Part shown: in pieces, positions 16,926 through 26,400 of the stretch | Position numbering within the stretch: position 1 is the first letter of the stretch | Layout: every line of letters begins with the position of its first letter | Source: Halococcus salifodinae DSM 8989 | GTDB lineage: Archaea > Halobacteriota > Halobacteria > Halobacteriales > Halococcaceae | Direction of reading: 5' to 3' | Length of the DNA stretch: 64,000 bases | Assembly: GCF_000336935.1 (NCBI RefSeq) | Contig: NZ_AOME01000076.1 | Coordinates: 10,511 to 74,510 of the forward strand | Program-made: the position numbers and the translations under genes | The notes under the pieces: model-generated | Databases searched by the model: none | The model's input: the letters and a program-made list of their open reading frames with translations, nothing else | Told to the model about the DNA's origin: nothing

Positions 16926-18860
16926 TTACGAAGATGACTCGTCGTCGTCTTCGTCCACGTCCTCGAAGTCGGCGTCGACGTACTCCTCGTCGTCGTCGGC
17001 CGCACCGTCGCCGCCCATATCACCCATTCCTCCGGGCCCCGCGCCGCCAGGCCCGCCCGCCGCACCACCGGGACCGGCACCCGCGCCGCCGGCTCCGCCC
17101 GCGGCCTGCTGGGCGGCCTCCTGCTGTTGGTACATCTGTTTGCCGATCTCCTGGAGCTCGGTCGAGAGCTCCTCGGTGGCATCCTGGAGCTCCTCGGTCG
17201 TGGCGTCCTCGTCCTCCAGAACGTCCTCGACATCGCCGATCGCGTCCTCGATGTCCGCCCGCAGATCGTCGTCGACCTCTTCCTCGTTCTCCTCCAAGAG
17301 GGAGTTCGCGCGCTGGACCGCGCTCTCGGCCTCGTTGCGCGCCTCGATGCGCTCGCGGCGCTGCTCGTCCTCTTCGGCGTACTCCTCGGCTTCGTCCTGC
17401 ATCCGGTCGATCTCGTCGTCAGAGAGACCCGCGCCACCCTCGATGGTGATGTCCTCCTTGTTGCCCGAGCCCTGGTCCTCGGCCTCGACGTTCACGATGC
17501 CGTTCTCGTCGATGTTGAACGTCACCTCGATCTGGGGCGTCCCCGCAGGAGCGGGCGGGATGCCCGAAAGCTGGAACTCGCCCAGCAGCTCGTTCTCGTT
17601 GGCGATCTCGCGCTCGCCCTGGAAGACGCGAACCTGAACCTGGGTCTGGTTCGCCGCCGCGGTCGTGAAGATCTTCGATTCCTCGGTGGGAATCGTCGTA
17701 TTTTTGTCGATCAGGCGCTCGAAGAGGCCACCTTTGACCTCGATCCCGAGGCTCAGGGGGGTGACGTCGAGCAGCACGATGTCGTCGACGTCACCCGAGA
17801 GCACGCCGCCCTGGATCGCCGCGCCGAGCGCGACGGCTTCGTCGGGGTTGACGTTCTTCTGGGGGTCCTGGCCGGCGAGATCCGAGACCTGGTCTTGGAC
17901 CTGGGGCATCCGGGTCGAACCACCGACCAGAATCACCTCGTCGATGTCGTCGGCGTCGTAGCCCGCGTCGGAGAGTGCCTGCTCGGTCGGCTCGACGGTT
18001 CGCTCGATCAAATCGGCGGTCAGCGACTCGAACTTCGCGCGGGTGAGGTCCTCCTCCAAATGAACCGGTCCGGAGTCCGTGGCGGTGATGAACGGGAGGT
18101 TGATCGTGGTCTCTTTGCGGTTCGAGAGTTCGATCTTGGCCTCCTCGGCCGCGTCCTTCAGCCGCTGGAGGGCCTGGCGATCCTCTCGGAGGTCGAACCC
18201 GTGCTCGGATTCGAACTCTTCGGCGAGCCAGTCGACGACGGCGTCGTCCCAGTCGTCTCCTCCAAGGTCGTTGTCACCGTTCGTGGCGACGACCTCGTAG
18301 ACGCCGCCACCCAGATCGAGCACCGAGACGTCGAACGTCCCGCCACCCAGATCGTAGACCATCACGGTCTGGTCGGACTCGTCGTCGAGACCGTACGCCA
18401 TCGACGCCGCGGTCGGCTCGTTGATGATGCGCTCGACCTCGAAGCCCGCGATCTCGCCGGCGTCCTTCGTCGCCTGGCGCTGGCTGTCCGAGAAGTAGGC
18501 GGGGACGGTGATGACCGCTTTCTCGACCTCGTCACCGAGGTACTCCTCGGCGTCGCGCTTGATCTTGCCGAGGATCAGCGCCGAGATCTCTTCCGGAGTG
18601 TAGTCCTCGCCGTCGATCTCGACGGTGTGATCCTCCCCCATGTAGCGTTTGATCGATTCGACGGTTCGATCGGGGTTCTGGATCGCCTGGTTCTTCGCCG
18701 GTTTGCCGACGAGTCGTTCGTCGTCGTCGAAGGCCACCACGGAGGGTGTGGTGCGGTCGCCCTCGCCATTCACGATGATCTCGGGGTCGCTCCCCTCCAT
18801 CACTGCGAAGGCGCTGTTCGTCGTGCCGAGATCGATACCGAGGATCTTGTTGCTCGCCAT
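16926..18860 (-). CDS. dnaK: Molecular chaperone DnaK (Hsp70)
   Basis: A 644-aa Hsp70. It has the N-terminal ATPase motif [19 protein letters not shown], the phosphate-2 region [15 protein letters not shown], and substrate-binding-domain segments [14 protein letters not shown] and [16 protein letters not shown]. The helical lid is followed by a Gly/Pro/Met-rich linker ([16 protein letters not shown]) and a very acidic C-terminus, as is usual in haloarchaea. It works with DnaJ and GrpE in protein folding; grpE lies 1 kb away on the same strand, while dnaJ is not in the window. Confidence 0.98.
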   Translation of the reverse strand: MASNKILGIDLGTTNSAFAVMEGSDPEIIVNGEGDRTTPSVVAFDDDERLVGKPAKNQAIQNPDRTVESIKRYMGEDHTVEIDGEDYTPEEISALILGKIKRDAEEYLGDEVEKAVITVPAYFSDSQRQATKDAGEIAGFEVERIINEPTAASMAYGLDDESDQTVMVYDLGGGTFDVSVLDLGGGVYEVVATNGDNDLGGDDWDDAVVDWLAEEFESEHGFDLREDRQALQRLKDAAEEAKIELSNRKETTINLPFITATDSGPVHLEEDLTRAKFESLTADLIERTVEPTEQALSDAGYDADDIDEVILVGGSTRMPQVQDQVSDLAGQDPQKNVNPDEAVALGAAIQGGVLSGDVDDIVLLDVTPLSLGIEVKGGLFERLIDKNTTIPTEESKIFTTAAANQTQVQVRVFQGEREIANENELLGEFQLSGIPPAPAGTPQIEVTFNIDENGIVNVEAEDQGSGNKEDITIEGGAGLSDDEIDRMQDEAEEYAEEDEQRRERIEARNEAESAVQRANSLLEENEEEVDDDLRADIEDAIGDVEDVLEDEDATTEELQDATEELSTELQEIGKQMYQQQEAAQQAAGGAGGAGAGPGGAAGGPGGAGPGGMGDMGGDGAADDDEEYVDADFEDVDEDDDESSS

Positions 18861-18889
18861 TGTTGGGTACGCGTATCGCTTTCGGCGGG

Positions 18890-18897
18890 TTAAAAGT
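18890..18897 (-). promoter_or_regulatory. TATA box of dnaK
   Basis: CTTTTAAC on the minus strand lies about 33 bp before the dnaK ATG, predicting a short or absent leader. The remaining spacer to 19089 shows no gene. Confidence 0.5.
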
Positions 18898-19089
18898 TGC
18901 TAAGATGCGTCACCAGCCGCGTCTCGTGGATCGTACTCCCCGGTTGCGATTTCGTGGTTCACGAGCCGTGCTCGCCACCGGCCTATATTCCGACCGCAAT
19001 ACGACCGTTCGGCGGGCGATCGGTGAAACGCGCTCCGATCTGCGTTCGCGGCGAAACACACGAACCCTCGCGGCCCCTTCCTCATTCAT

Positions 19090-19788
19090 ATGGTCATCGC
19101 CCTCGCGATGGACTGGCAGGAGCTCCTCTTCGCCAACTGGCCCGTCGATCCCGACGTCGTCGATGCACACCTGCCGGACGCGCTCGCGGTCGATACCTAC
19201 GACGGGAGCGCGTGGCTTTCGGTGGTGCCGTTCACGAACGCGGCCGTCCGCCCGTGCGGGTTGCCCACCCGACTCGGCGTCGACCTCCCCGAACTCAACC
19301 TCCGGACCTACGTCACCTGCGAGGGCACCCCCAGCGTCTACTTCTTCAGCCTCGACGCCGAGGGCATCCTCGGGGTGCTCGGCGCACGCCTCTTTCATCA
19401 CCTGCCGTACTACTACGCCCGCATGAACCACCGCCGGAGCGAGAGCGGGACGAGCCGGTTCGAGAGTCGTCGGCTCCATCCGGGTGCGCGGCCGGTAGAG
19501 TTCGCTGCCACGTACGAACCCGCCGGCGAGCGCCTCAACCCGGAGCCGGACTCCCTCGCGGCGTTTTTGACCGAACGCTATCGCTTTCACACTGAGGCCC
19601 CCGACGGCACGGTGCGGTACTCGACGGTCGAACACGATCCGTGGCCGCTCTATCCCGCAAACGTCCGGATCGACGAGAACACCATCTTCCGGGCGAACGG
19701 GTTCGCTGATCCGTTGGGTGAGCCGGTTCATTACTACAGCCCTGGCGTCGAGATCACTGCCTCGGCGAGCAAGCGACTCCAAGAGTAG
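19090..19788 (+). CDS. DUF2071 (YqjF-like) family protein
   Basis: A 232-aa protein of the DUF2071 family. Typical segments are WQELLFANWPVDPDVV near the start, GSAWLSVVPFTN, LNLRTYV and YYSPGVEI near the C-terminus. The fold is acetoacetate-decarboxylase-like, but no reaction is established. It is encoded between dnaK and grpE on the opposite strand, which splits a chaperone pair often found together. Confidence 0.83.
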   Translation: MVIALAMDWQELLFANWPVDPDVVDAHLPDALAVDTYDGSAWLSVVPFTNAAVRPCGLPTRLGVDLPELNLRTYVTCEGTPSVYFFSLDAEGILGVLGARLFHHLPYYYARMNHRRSESGTSRFESRRLHPGARPVEFAATYEPAGERLNPEPDSLAAFLTERYRFHTEAPDGTVRYSTVEHDPWPLYPANVRIDENTIFRANGFADPLGEPVHYYSPGVEITASASKRLQE

Positions 19789-19819
19789 TAACCAGATATC
19801 GGTCGAGCGATCGTGAACG

Positions 19820-20476
19820 CTACTCGCTGACGGTGATCTGGGCCGGCCGGAGCACCTTCTCGCCCATCTCGTAGCCTGGTCGGAAGACCTCCGCGACAGT
19901 ATCCCCTGGCTGGTCACTCTCGACGCTCATCATGACCTCGTGGCGCTGGGGATCGACCTCGCTGCCCGGTTCGGGCTCGATGGTCGTGAGGTTCTCCTCG
20001 TCGAGCACCCGGTCGAACTCCGCGAACGTGCTCTCGACGCCCGGCCGGATGTCGGCGTCGTCGTCCTGAGAGAGAGCGCGCGCGAGATTGTCCCGAACGT
20101 CGAGCAGGCGCTCGACGAGGTCCTCGGTCGCGCGTTCCTGGAGCTCCTCTTGCTGGCGCTCGGTGCGCTGCTTGTAGTTCTGGAAGTCGGCCTGCTTGCG
20201 CTTGAGTTTCGATTCGAGATCGTCGATCTCCTCGGTTCGCTCTTCGAGTTCGCGCTCGGCCGCCGCAGCGCGCTCGCGGAGCCCGGCGATCTCGCGAGCA
20301 AGTTCCTCTGTCGAGGCGTCCGCGACGCGGGCTTCGAGCTCCTCGCCGACCGCTCCCGTCTCCGCGCCCCCGGCCGCCGACTCCGATGGCGAACTCGCCT
20401 CGGACGTCGGCTCGTCCGCCGCGCTCTCGGCCGGTTCGCTCGGATCGGTCACGTCCGCGGCGTCGTCCTCGCTCAT
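19820..20476 (-). CDS. grpE: Nucleotide exchange factor GrpE
   Basis: A 218-aa protein. An acidic low-complexity N-terminus (1-60) leads to a long coiled coil (ELEERTEEIDDLESKLKRKQ) and the C-terminal beta domain with EVFRPGYEMGEKVLRPAQIT, the GrpE signature. It releases ADP from DnaK. A TATA element on the minus strand about 27 bp upstream supports the start. Confidence 0.96.
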   Translation of the reverse strand: MSEDDAADVTDPSEPAESAADEPTSEASSPSESAAGGAETGAVGEELEARVADASTEELAREIAGLRERAAAAERELEERTEEIDDLESKLKRKQADFQNYKQRTERQQEELQERATEDLVERLLDVRDNLARALSQDDDADIRPGVESTFAEFDRVLDEENLTTIEPEPGSEVDPQRHEVMMSVESDQPGDTVAEVFRPGYEMGEKVLRPAQITVSE

Positions 20477-20501
20477 GGTCGAAACCAGCCGACACGCGGG
20501 T

Positions 20502-20532
20502 AAAAGGATTCAGAAATCACCCAGGGTTAAGC
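20502..20532. promoter_or_regulatory. Divergent TATA pair of grpE and XPB helicase gene
   Basis: CTTTTA (minus strand, 20502-20508) is about 27 bp before the grpE ATG. GGTTAAGC (20525-20532) is about 27 bp before the XPB GTG. Both genes are therefore predicted to be leaderless. Confidence 0.5.
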
Positions 20533-20554
20533 GCTCGGGACCCCGAGCAGCGGT

Positions 20555-21889
20555 GTGGCCGTCACGCTCGCGTTCGAGGACGGAACAATCAGAATCGAGG
20601 GGAGCGTTCCCGATCTCCCGTTCGTCGAGACCGATCCGCGCTCGAAGACCGCCCGCGCGCCCGCCGTCCGCTACGTCGCCCTCCGCGAGGCGATCGACGA
20701 GCGGGGCGTCGCCGTCGATGATCGCGTGCTCGACGCCCCCTCGATCGACGTGGCGTCGGCGTACGAACTCCGAGAGTACCAACAGGAAGCGCTCGATGCG
20801 TGGCGTGCGAACGACGATCGGGGCTGTCTCGAACTCCCGACCGGGAGCGGGAAGACCGTGATCGGGCTCGCGGCGATCGAGGCGCTCGACACCGCGGCGC
20901 TCGTGGTCGTGCCGACCATCGATCTGCTCGAACAGTGGCGGCGGGAGTGCGAAACCGAGTTCGACGTGCCGGTGGGGCAGTTGGGTGGCGGCGAACAGCG
21001 CGTCGAAGCCCTCTCGATCGCGACGTACGACTCCGCCTACCTCCGGGCCGACGACATCGGCGATCGGTTCGGGCTCGTGATCTTCGACGAGGTCCACCAC
21101 CTCGGCGGCGAGGGGTACCGCGAGATCGCGCGCCTGGTCGCCGCGCCCGCGCGGCTCGGGCTGACCGCGACGTTCGAACGCCCCGATGGGGCACACGAGA
21201 TCGTCGAGGACCTCTGTGGCCCGCTCGTCCATCGGATCGCGCCCGACGATCTGGCGGGGGAGCATCTCGCGGCCTACGACATCAAGCGACTCGAAGTCGA
21301 ACTCACCGAGGAGGAACGAGCAGAATACGACGATCACCGCGAGACGTTCACGAACTACCTCGCTCGCTCGAACCTCGACATGCAAAGCGGGAGCGACTAC
21401 CGGAAGCTCGTGATGCGCTCGGGCAACGACCCGCAGGCGCGCGAGGCGCTGCTCGCCAACCAGCGCGCTCGCGAGGTGATGATGAACGCCGACGCCAAGG
21501 TAGAGACGCTCGCCGACCTCCTCGATCACCACCGCGAGGACAGGGTGATCGTCTTCACGGCGCACAACGACCTCGTGTATCGGCTTTCGGAGCGGTTTCT
21601 CATCCCGGCGATCACCCACCAGACGGGAGCGGCCGAGCGCCATGAGGTCCTCGCGAAGTTCCGCGAGGGGACCTACTCGCGGGTCGTCGCGGCGAACGTG
21701 CTCGACGAGGGTGTGGACGTGCCGGCCGCGAACGTCGCGGTCGTTCTTTCAGGGAGTGGTTCGACCCGGGAGTTCACTCAGCGGCTCGGGCGGATTCTGC
21801 GTCCGACAGAGGACGGGGGACGGGCGCTGCTCTACGAGGTCGTCACCGAGGAAACCGCCGAGGAGAATATTGCTGACCGGAGGCATTAA
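20555..21889 (+). CDS. XPB/Rad25-family DNA repair helicase
   Basis: A 444-aa SF2 helicase. The N-terminal damage-recognition-like domain (1-70) precedes ELREYQQEAL, Walker A PTGSGKTV, the DEVHHL box, LTATFERPDG, and motifs V-VI VLDEGVDVPAANV and FTQRLGRILRP. This is the archaeal XPB that pairs with the nuclease Bax1 in DNA repair. The start is a leaderless GTG. The last codons (ENIADRRH) shift toward AT-rich usage just before the foreign gene, suggesting the insertion replaced the original C-terminus or stop region. Confidence 0.92.
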   Translation: MAVTLAFEDGTIRIEGSVPDLPFVETDPRSKTARAPAVRYVALREAIDERGVAVDDRVLDAPSIDVASAYELREYQQEALDAWRANDDRGCLELPTGSGKTVIGLAAIEALDTAALVVVPTIDLLEQWRRECETEFDVPVGQLGGGEQRVEALSIATYDSAYLRADDIGDRFGLVIFDEVHHLGGEGYREIARLVAAPARLGLTATFERPDGAHEIVEDLCGPLVHRIAPDDLAGEHLAAYDIKRLEVELTEEERAEYDDHRETFTNYLARSNLDMQSGSDYRKLVMRSGNDPQAREALLANQRAREVMMNADAKVETLADLLDHHREDRVIVFTAHNDLVYRLSERFLIPAITHQTGAAERHEVLAKFREGTYSRVVAANVLDEGVDVPAANVAVVLSGSGSTREFTQRLGRILRPTEDGGRALLYEVVTEETAEENIADRRH

Positions 21890-21892
21890 CAA

Positions 21893-22966
21893 TGATCCGG
21901 TTGAACCGCAGAGCACCTCGTTATGTATCTGGATACGATTAAGATTGTAACTGCACCAAGAGAAGGATCTGAGAGTATAGATCCGTTATTTTTCACCAAC
22001 AAAACGATCGAGCAGAATGAGGACCATTTCGAGGTGTTAGATCCTGGTACAGAGATTAACCAAGAGGTTCAAAACTATATGGAGGACCGGGAAGAAGGTG
22101 TGAAAAAGAAATTATCTTCGTTTGGTCCAGTGGTAAGTAATAGTATTTGGGATGCGCTGGCTCCAGAGCGGGAGTTATCTATGATAAAGGAATTTTTCCG
22201 AGAAAGCAGTTCACTTTTAATATATGGTGGACCTGAAACAGATGGCCAAATTCTGGCATTTTTCAATAGAAATTCTCAGCCAAGACGAACGACTAGTATT
22301 AACAACTATGTCACTCGATTGCAACTAGTTGCAGAATCTTCAGACGATTGTCAAAATTTCGTTCAGTTCATGAAGTCGGAAATAGAGTCTATATCAGAAG
22401 TTGTCGGTGAATTTGTGTCTTTAGATGGGTTGTCAAATGGAGTGGAACTCGTGAAGGAGTATCTAGATAGTCATGATCAGATACAAAGTTGGGAGACAAC
22501 AGAATCTCAGAACGATTTTGAAGAAAATGTCCAACTGAATGTAGAAGAGTTTGTGGGGCCCTCTATACGAAACGTAAGGGTATATTTTGACTCGGGCAAC
22601 GGAGAATATGATGTAGTTGCGCTTCCATTAGGAGGACAGGGTAGCAAATTTGCTATCGAGGCAAAGAATTTTCAGAGTGTTCAGCAGTCTATAGACGAGG
22701 AAGAACGCGAATCAGAATTAAGTGCAGACAATCTTCAATCTAAGCTCATAAATCAGCCAAAGGTGAGTGCTGAACGGATTGGGCTTTCTCTGATCATGAT
22801 TGTGAACGATATTCCTGAGCAGACATACGCAAGTCTTCAATCACAAGCAAGTCCTATCGGGGTAACTCTCCTCAATAATGAAGATCATCGAGAGGGACTG
22901 GATGAACAACTTGTCACCAATACAATTCAAGATATCACAGAGTAACTTATAGTCATATCTGGGACT
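21893..22966 (+). mobile_element. AT-rich inserted segment between XPB and Bax1 genes
   Basis: Base composition and codon use change abruptly at about 21868 and revert exactly at the bax1 ATG (22967). The segment holds one gene and no visible transposase, terminal inverted repeat or target duplication. It is called an insertion because XPB and Bax1 are normally adjacent and the surrounding DNA is GC-rich. Confidence 0.6.
21923..22945 (+). CDS. AT-rich gene with PD-(D/E)XK nuclease-like signature
   Basis: A 340-aa protein of no family I recognise. The N-terminal 200 residues are mixed alpha/beta. Residues 198-300 fit a restriction-endonuclease-like core: an acidic helix NDFEENVQLNVEEF, then EYDVVAL with D230, a hairpin, and FAIEAKNF giving E246-x-K248. 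After this come a helix rich in Glu, NLQSKLINQPKVSAERIGLS and a strand LIMIVNDI. This order (D...ExK, then helix and a closing strand) is the PD-(D/E)XK pattern. It lies between a repair helicase and its nuclease partner and could be a defence or accessory nuclease using that operon. The nuclease call is inference from motif order. Confidence 0.7.
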   Translation: MYLDTIKIVTAPREGSESIDPLFFTNKTIEQNEDHFEVLDPGTEINQEVQNYMEDREEGVKKKLSSFGPVVSNSIWDALAPERELSMIKEFFRESSSLLIYGGPETDGQILAFFNRNSQPRRTTSINNYVTRLQLVAESSDDCQNFVQFMKSEIESISEVVGEFVSLDGLSNGVELVKEYLDSHDQIQSWETTESQNDFEENVQLNVEEFVGPSIRNVRVYFDSGNGEYDVVALPLGGQGSKFAIEAKNFQSVQQSIDEEERESELSADNLQSKLINQPKVSAERIGLSLIMIVNDIPEQTYASLQSQASPIGVTLLNNEDHREGLDEQLVTNTIQDITE

Positions 22967-24550
22967 ATGCTCACGAAGGACCTCCTCCGGGTGTCACGCG
23001 CGGGCGGGGGCTACCACCCGCAGTTTTCGATCCGGGAGGACCGCCCGCTCGCGGCGCGGGTCATCGGGGTCTACCAGGGCCACGTCGGCGAGGCCCGCCA
23101 CGAACTCGACGCCGCGCTCGAAGAACTCGAACGCGCGGCCGACGACTTCAAGCTCGTCCGGGGGTTCGCGAAGCTGCTCGATCGCGAGGCCACCTTCGAG
23201 ACGCGGGCGGCAATCGACCCCGAGCGCGCGCGGCGCGCGACGTTCGCGGCCGCGGAGTCCGTCGGGATCGTCACCACGGCTGAACGTGGCCAGGCACTCA
23301 CTGCGGCCGCCGACCGACTCGACACCACCCCCGAAACCGTCGAGCGCTCGTTGTACGCCGACCTCGAAGAACGCGAGATCCTCGCGGCGTTCGATTCGCC
23401 GTGGAATCCCGAAGCACTCTGCGCGCAGTACGACCTCTCACTCGCCCAAACAGTACTGTTCGACGCGACCGAACTCCGGGTGCGGAGTGCGGACCCGAAG
23501 GCGCTGGTCTCGGCGGTCAAACGTCTGCGACTCATGTACGAGATCCGAAACACCGACGCGAGTCCCGGTTCGGCTGCGGGCGCGCTCTCGGATCGCGAGG
23601 TGATCGTCACCGGCCCCGATAGTCTGTTCCGGCGAACGCGGCGGTACGGCACGCGGTTCGCCCGGCTGCTCCGGACGATCACGAAGGCGGGCGAGTGGGA
23701 ACTTTCGGCCACCATCGACGACCGCGGGACCGACCGCGAACTCCGACTCACACACGATGACCTCCGGATGCCAGGCACCGAGCCCGTGGTCGAAATCGAG
23801 TACGATAGCGCCGTGGAAGCGGACTTCGCCGCGCGGTTCGAATCGCTCGATCTCGACTGGGAGCTCGTGCGCGAACCCGAACCGCTCGCGACCGGCTCGC
23901 GGGTGATGATCCCGGACTTCGCGTTCGACTGGAAACACGGGACTCGCGACGTCGCCGACGGCGACTCGAGAGCAGGGAAGACTGTCTCTTCCCGCGCGTT
24001 CCGGGTGTTCTTCGAGATCATGGGCTTCTGGACGCCCGAGTACGTCGAAAAGAAGCTCGATCAGATCCACGGTTTGGAGGACGTCGAACTGCTCGTGGCG
24101 GTCGACGAGTCGCTCGGCGTCGGCGAGGACCTCGAAGCCCGCGACGCCCGCGCAATTCCGTACTCGGGCACCGTGGGACTCGCGGACGTCCGCGACGCGC
24201 TTCGAGAGTACGAAGACCGACTGAACGACGAGCAGGCGGCGGCGTTGCCCGACGAGCTGATTCCCGAGCCGGACACTATCACGCTCGCCACACTCGCGGC
24301 CGATCACGGTGTGAGCGAGACCGCGATCGAGAACACGGTGTTTCCCGAGCACGAACGAGTCGGCCGGACGCTCGTTCGCCCCACCGTGCTCGATGCGCTC
24401 GCCAGCGAAATCGAACCAGGGATGGAGCTATCGACTGCTGAGGACCGGCTCGATGAGCACGGCATCGATGACGCGAGTGCGGTGCTGTCGCGGCTCGGCT
24501 ACCGCATCGAGTGGAAGGGATTGAGCGGCGGCGACGTCCGAGAAAAGTAG
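22967..24550 (+). CDS. Bax1-like nuclease (DUF790), XPB partner
   Basis: A 527-aa DUF790 protein. The N-terminus MLTKDLLRVSRAGGGYHPQF and a helical region lead to a nuclease core with VEIEYDSAVEADFAARF, MIPDFAFDW and FFEIMGFWTPEYVEKKLDQ (PD...ExK-like acidic residues). Bax1 binds XPB and cuts DNA at bubble structures in archaea. Residues about 324-343 (WKHGTRDVADG to SRAFRVFFEI) look longer than in relatives and carry an inverted repeat in the DNA. The partner XPB gene is upstream, but an AT-rich gene intervenes. Confidence 0.9.
   Translation: MLTKDLLRVSRAGGGYHPQFSIREDRPLAARVIGVYQGHVGEARHELDAALEELERAADDFKLVRGFAKLLDREATFETRAAIDPERARRATFAAAESVGIVTTAERGQALTAAADRLDTTPETVERSLYADLEEREILAAFDSPWNPEALCAQYDLSLAQTVLFDATELRVRSADPKALVSAVKRLRLMYEIRNTDASPGSAAGALSDREVIVTGPDSLFRRTRRYGTRFARLLRTITKAGEWELSATIDDRGTDRELRLTHDDLRMPGTEPVVEIEYDSAVEADFAARFESLDLDWELVREPEPLATGSRVMIPDFAFDWKHGTRDVADGDSRAGKTVSSRAFRVFFEIMGFWTPEYVEKKLDQIHGLEDVELLVAVDESLGVGEDLEARDARAIPYSGTVGLADVRDALREYEDRLNDEQAAALPDELIPEPDTITLATLAADHGVSETAIENTVFPEHERVGRTLVRPTVLDALASEIEPGMELSTAEDRLDEHGIDDASAVLSRLGYRIEWKGLSGGDVREK
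23975..23993. repeat. Inverted repeat inside Bax1 coding sequence
   Basis: GGGAAGA-CTGTC-TCTTCCC is a perfect 7-bp stem with a 5-nt loop. It encodes part of the RAGKTVSSR stretch just before the conserved FRVFFEIMGFW. Confidence 0.55.
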
Positions 24551-24580
24551 TCGTCGAGTGGGAGACTCGTCCGGACGCGA

Positions 24581-25432
24581 TCACCCGAGCGCGACGTCGA
24601 GCGAAAGCATCACGACGAGGCCGACGATGGTGCCGAGCGTCGCCACCCGTTCGTGACCACGGGCGTGGGTCTGAGGGATGATCTCGTCGACGATGACGTA
24701 GAGCATGCCACCGGCGGCAAAGCCCATCGCATAGGGCAGAAGTGGGGCGGCGACCGAAACCGCGACCGCGCCGAACACCGCGAGCGGGACCTCGACCAGT
24801 CCGGAACGGATTCCGGTCACGCCGGCGTAGAACAGCGAGCCCAGCCCGGCGTTTCTGGCGGCGACCGCGACCGCGAGCCCCTCCGGGATGTTCTGGATGC
24901 CGATGGCGAGCATCAGCGCGATGGCGTTACCGAGGTTGTCGGAGCCGAACCCGACCCCGACCGCGAGCGCCTCGGGCATGTTGTGGAGCGTGATGGCGAC
25001 GATGAAGACGATCACTGGCGCGACCCGATCACTGGCGGCGGCTCTGCTCGCCGCGGCTGCTTCTGCTTCCGCCCCACCATCAGTCGAGAACTCCTCGCTG
25101 CGCCGTCCAGTGACGAGCCGCTGGACGTACGGTACCCACTTCTCGCCGCGATCGAGTACGACCGCTCCCAGCAAGATCCCGGCGACGACCGGGAACAGGC
25201 TCCCGCCAGCGTACTCTTCGATGCCCGGGATGATGAGGCTCGTAAAACTCGCCGCGAGCATTACACCGCCCGCAAAGCCGAGCGCGCCGTCGAGCGCACG
25301 GTCGCTCGGATTCCGCCAGACGAGCACCGACAGCGCGCCGACCGCGTTGAAGCCGGCGATCACCAAGCCGCCGACGAGCGCCTGCCACAGCGGGTCCGTT
25401 CCGACGAGCCGAACGAACGCGTTCTCTAACAC
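24581..25432 (-). CDS. ZIP-family divalent metal transporter
   Basis: A 283-aa membrane protein with about eight helices. The ZIP metal-site motifs are present: HNMPEALAVG in helix 4 and NIPEGLAVA in helix 5. A cytoplasmic loop between helices 3 and 4 is acidic and Ala-rich. The start is a GTG (LENAFVRLVGTDPLW); no other in-frame start lies between it and the promoter elements about 90 bp upstream. Zn or other divalent metals are the likely substrate. Confidence 0.88.
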   Translation of the reverse strand: MLENAFVRLVGTDPLWQALVGGLVIAGFNAVGALSVLVWRNPSDRALDGALGFAGGVMLAASFTSLIIPGIEEYAGGSLFPVVAGILLGAVVLDRGEKWVPYVQRLVTGRRSEEFSTDGGAEAEAAAASRAAASDRVAPVIVFIVAITLHNMPEALAVGVGFGSDNLGNAIALMLAIGIQNIPEGLAVAVAARNAGLGSLFYAGVTGIRSGLVEVPLAVFGAVAVSVAAPLLPYAMGFAAGGMLYVIVDEIIPQTHARGHERVATLGTIVGLVVMLSLDVALG

Positions 25433-25522
25433 GAGCGACCCGCTCCCGATCGGAGGCTGACACCTCCGGCGATCGGTCCCTTCGACATGATGTCGATCGA
25501 ACCGGCCGTAGAGAGCTCCATC

Positions 25523-25560
25523 TAAGTAACGTCTTAGTCGAGTGCAATATATGAATTGCG
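25523..25560 (-). promoter_or_regulatory. Promoter with two inverted repeats upstream of ZIP gene
   Basis: CTAAG-N6-CTTAG (25523-25538) and GCAAT-N6-ATTGC (25545-25560) lie side by side. The second overlaps a TATA-like CATATATTG on the minus strand and the first covers the expected transcription start. This layout fits a metal-responsive repressor of DtxR type, but the regulator is not identified. Confidence 0.4.
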
Positions 25561-25605
25561 TCTCTGAAACGGCCGTCGGTGGCAATCTCCTAACGGCGAG
25601 CGGCG

Positions 25606-26400
25606 CTACGTGGCGGCGGGCCGAATCTGCCGGTAGAACGCGACCCCGTACGTCATCGAAAACGCCCCAACGATGCCGGTGAGAACAACGAACACGGCCA
25701 CGGCCACGATTGCCGCGCTCGGCGAAAGTGTCGGGAGACCGTCGGCGGTCGTTGGGTTTTGAAGCAGCGCGAACAGCGCCCCGAACGCACCGAAGATGCC
25801 ACCGATGAGTGAGAGGACGAGCGTATAGCCGAGCGTGCTGAGTTTGTGTCCCCGGACCGCTCCGACGCTTCGCTTGAACCCGTCGACAGCACCCACGTCA
25901 TCGAGCACGATGGCCTGTCCGAAAAACTGGATGAAAAAGAACAGCACGAAGTACAATAGAAAGGCCACCAGTGCGACGCCAGCAACGGCGAGGAACGCGA
26001 CTCCGCCGAGCGCGTCGCCGGCGGAGACGACAGCGACACCGCCGACAGCGGTGACGACGAACAGCGCGATGACGTACAGGATCGCCACCCCCATCAGGAT
26101 GAGGTACGCACCGAACAGCGAGACGTAGTTCGCCTTCCCGGCGCTCACGAACGTCCCGAGACTCGTTTTTCCTTCGACCGCCTCGTTGCCCATTCCGATG
26201 ATGCCGCCAAAGAAAAACGGGTAGAGCAGCAAAAAGAGCAGCGAGAGAAGCCCGGTGACGGTCACGATGGCGGTGGAGTTGGCGGACTGAGCGAGCAGCT
26301 GTGGCACTTGAACGAGCCCGAGCACCAACGCGACAACGATCAGAATCGGGTTCCGTGCGACCGCCGTAACCGTCTGTCGGCCTGCCGATATCGCACCCAT
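25606..26400 (-). CDS. Haloarchaeal multi-pass membrane protein (DUF7847-like)
   Basis: A 264-aa protein with about six membrane segments. AISAGRQTVTAVARNPIL at the N-terminus and KRSVGAVRGHKLSTLGYTLV in the second half match a haloarchaeal membrane family of unknown function that I recall as DUF7847. No catalytic residues are apparent. Confidence 0.75.
   Translation of the reverse strand: MGAISAGRQTVTAVARNPILIVVALVLGLVQVPQLLAQSANSTAIVTVTGLLSLLFLLLYPFFFGGIIGMGNEAVEGKTSLGTFVSAGKANYVSLFGAYLILMGVAILYVIALFVVTAVGGVAVVSAGDALGGVAFLAVAGVALVAFLLYFVLFFFIQFFGQAIVLDDVGAVDGFKRSVGAVRGHKLSTLGYTLVLSLIGGIFGAFGALFALLQNPTTADGLPTLSPSAAIVAVAVFVVLTGIVGAFSMTYGVAFYRQIRPAAT

Noticed and set aside
21893-22966. Complete insertion sequence or integron cassette
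   Set aside because: No transposase, integrase, terminal inverted repeat or target duplication is visible at either boundary.
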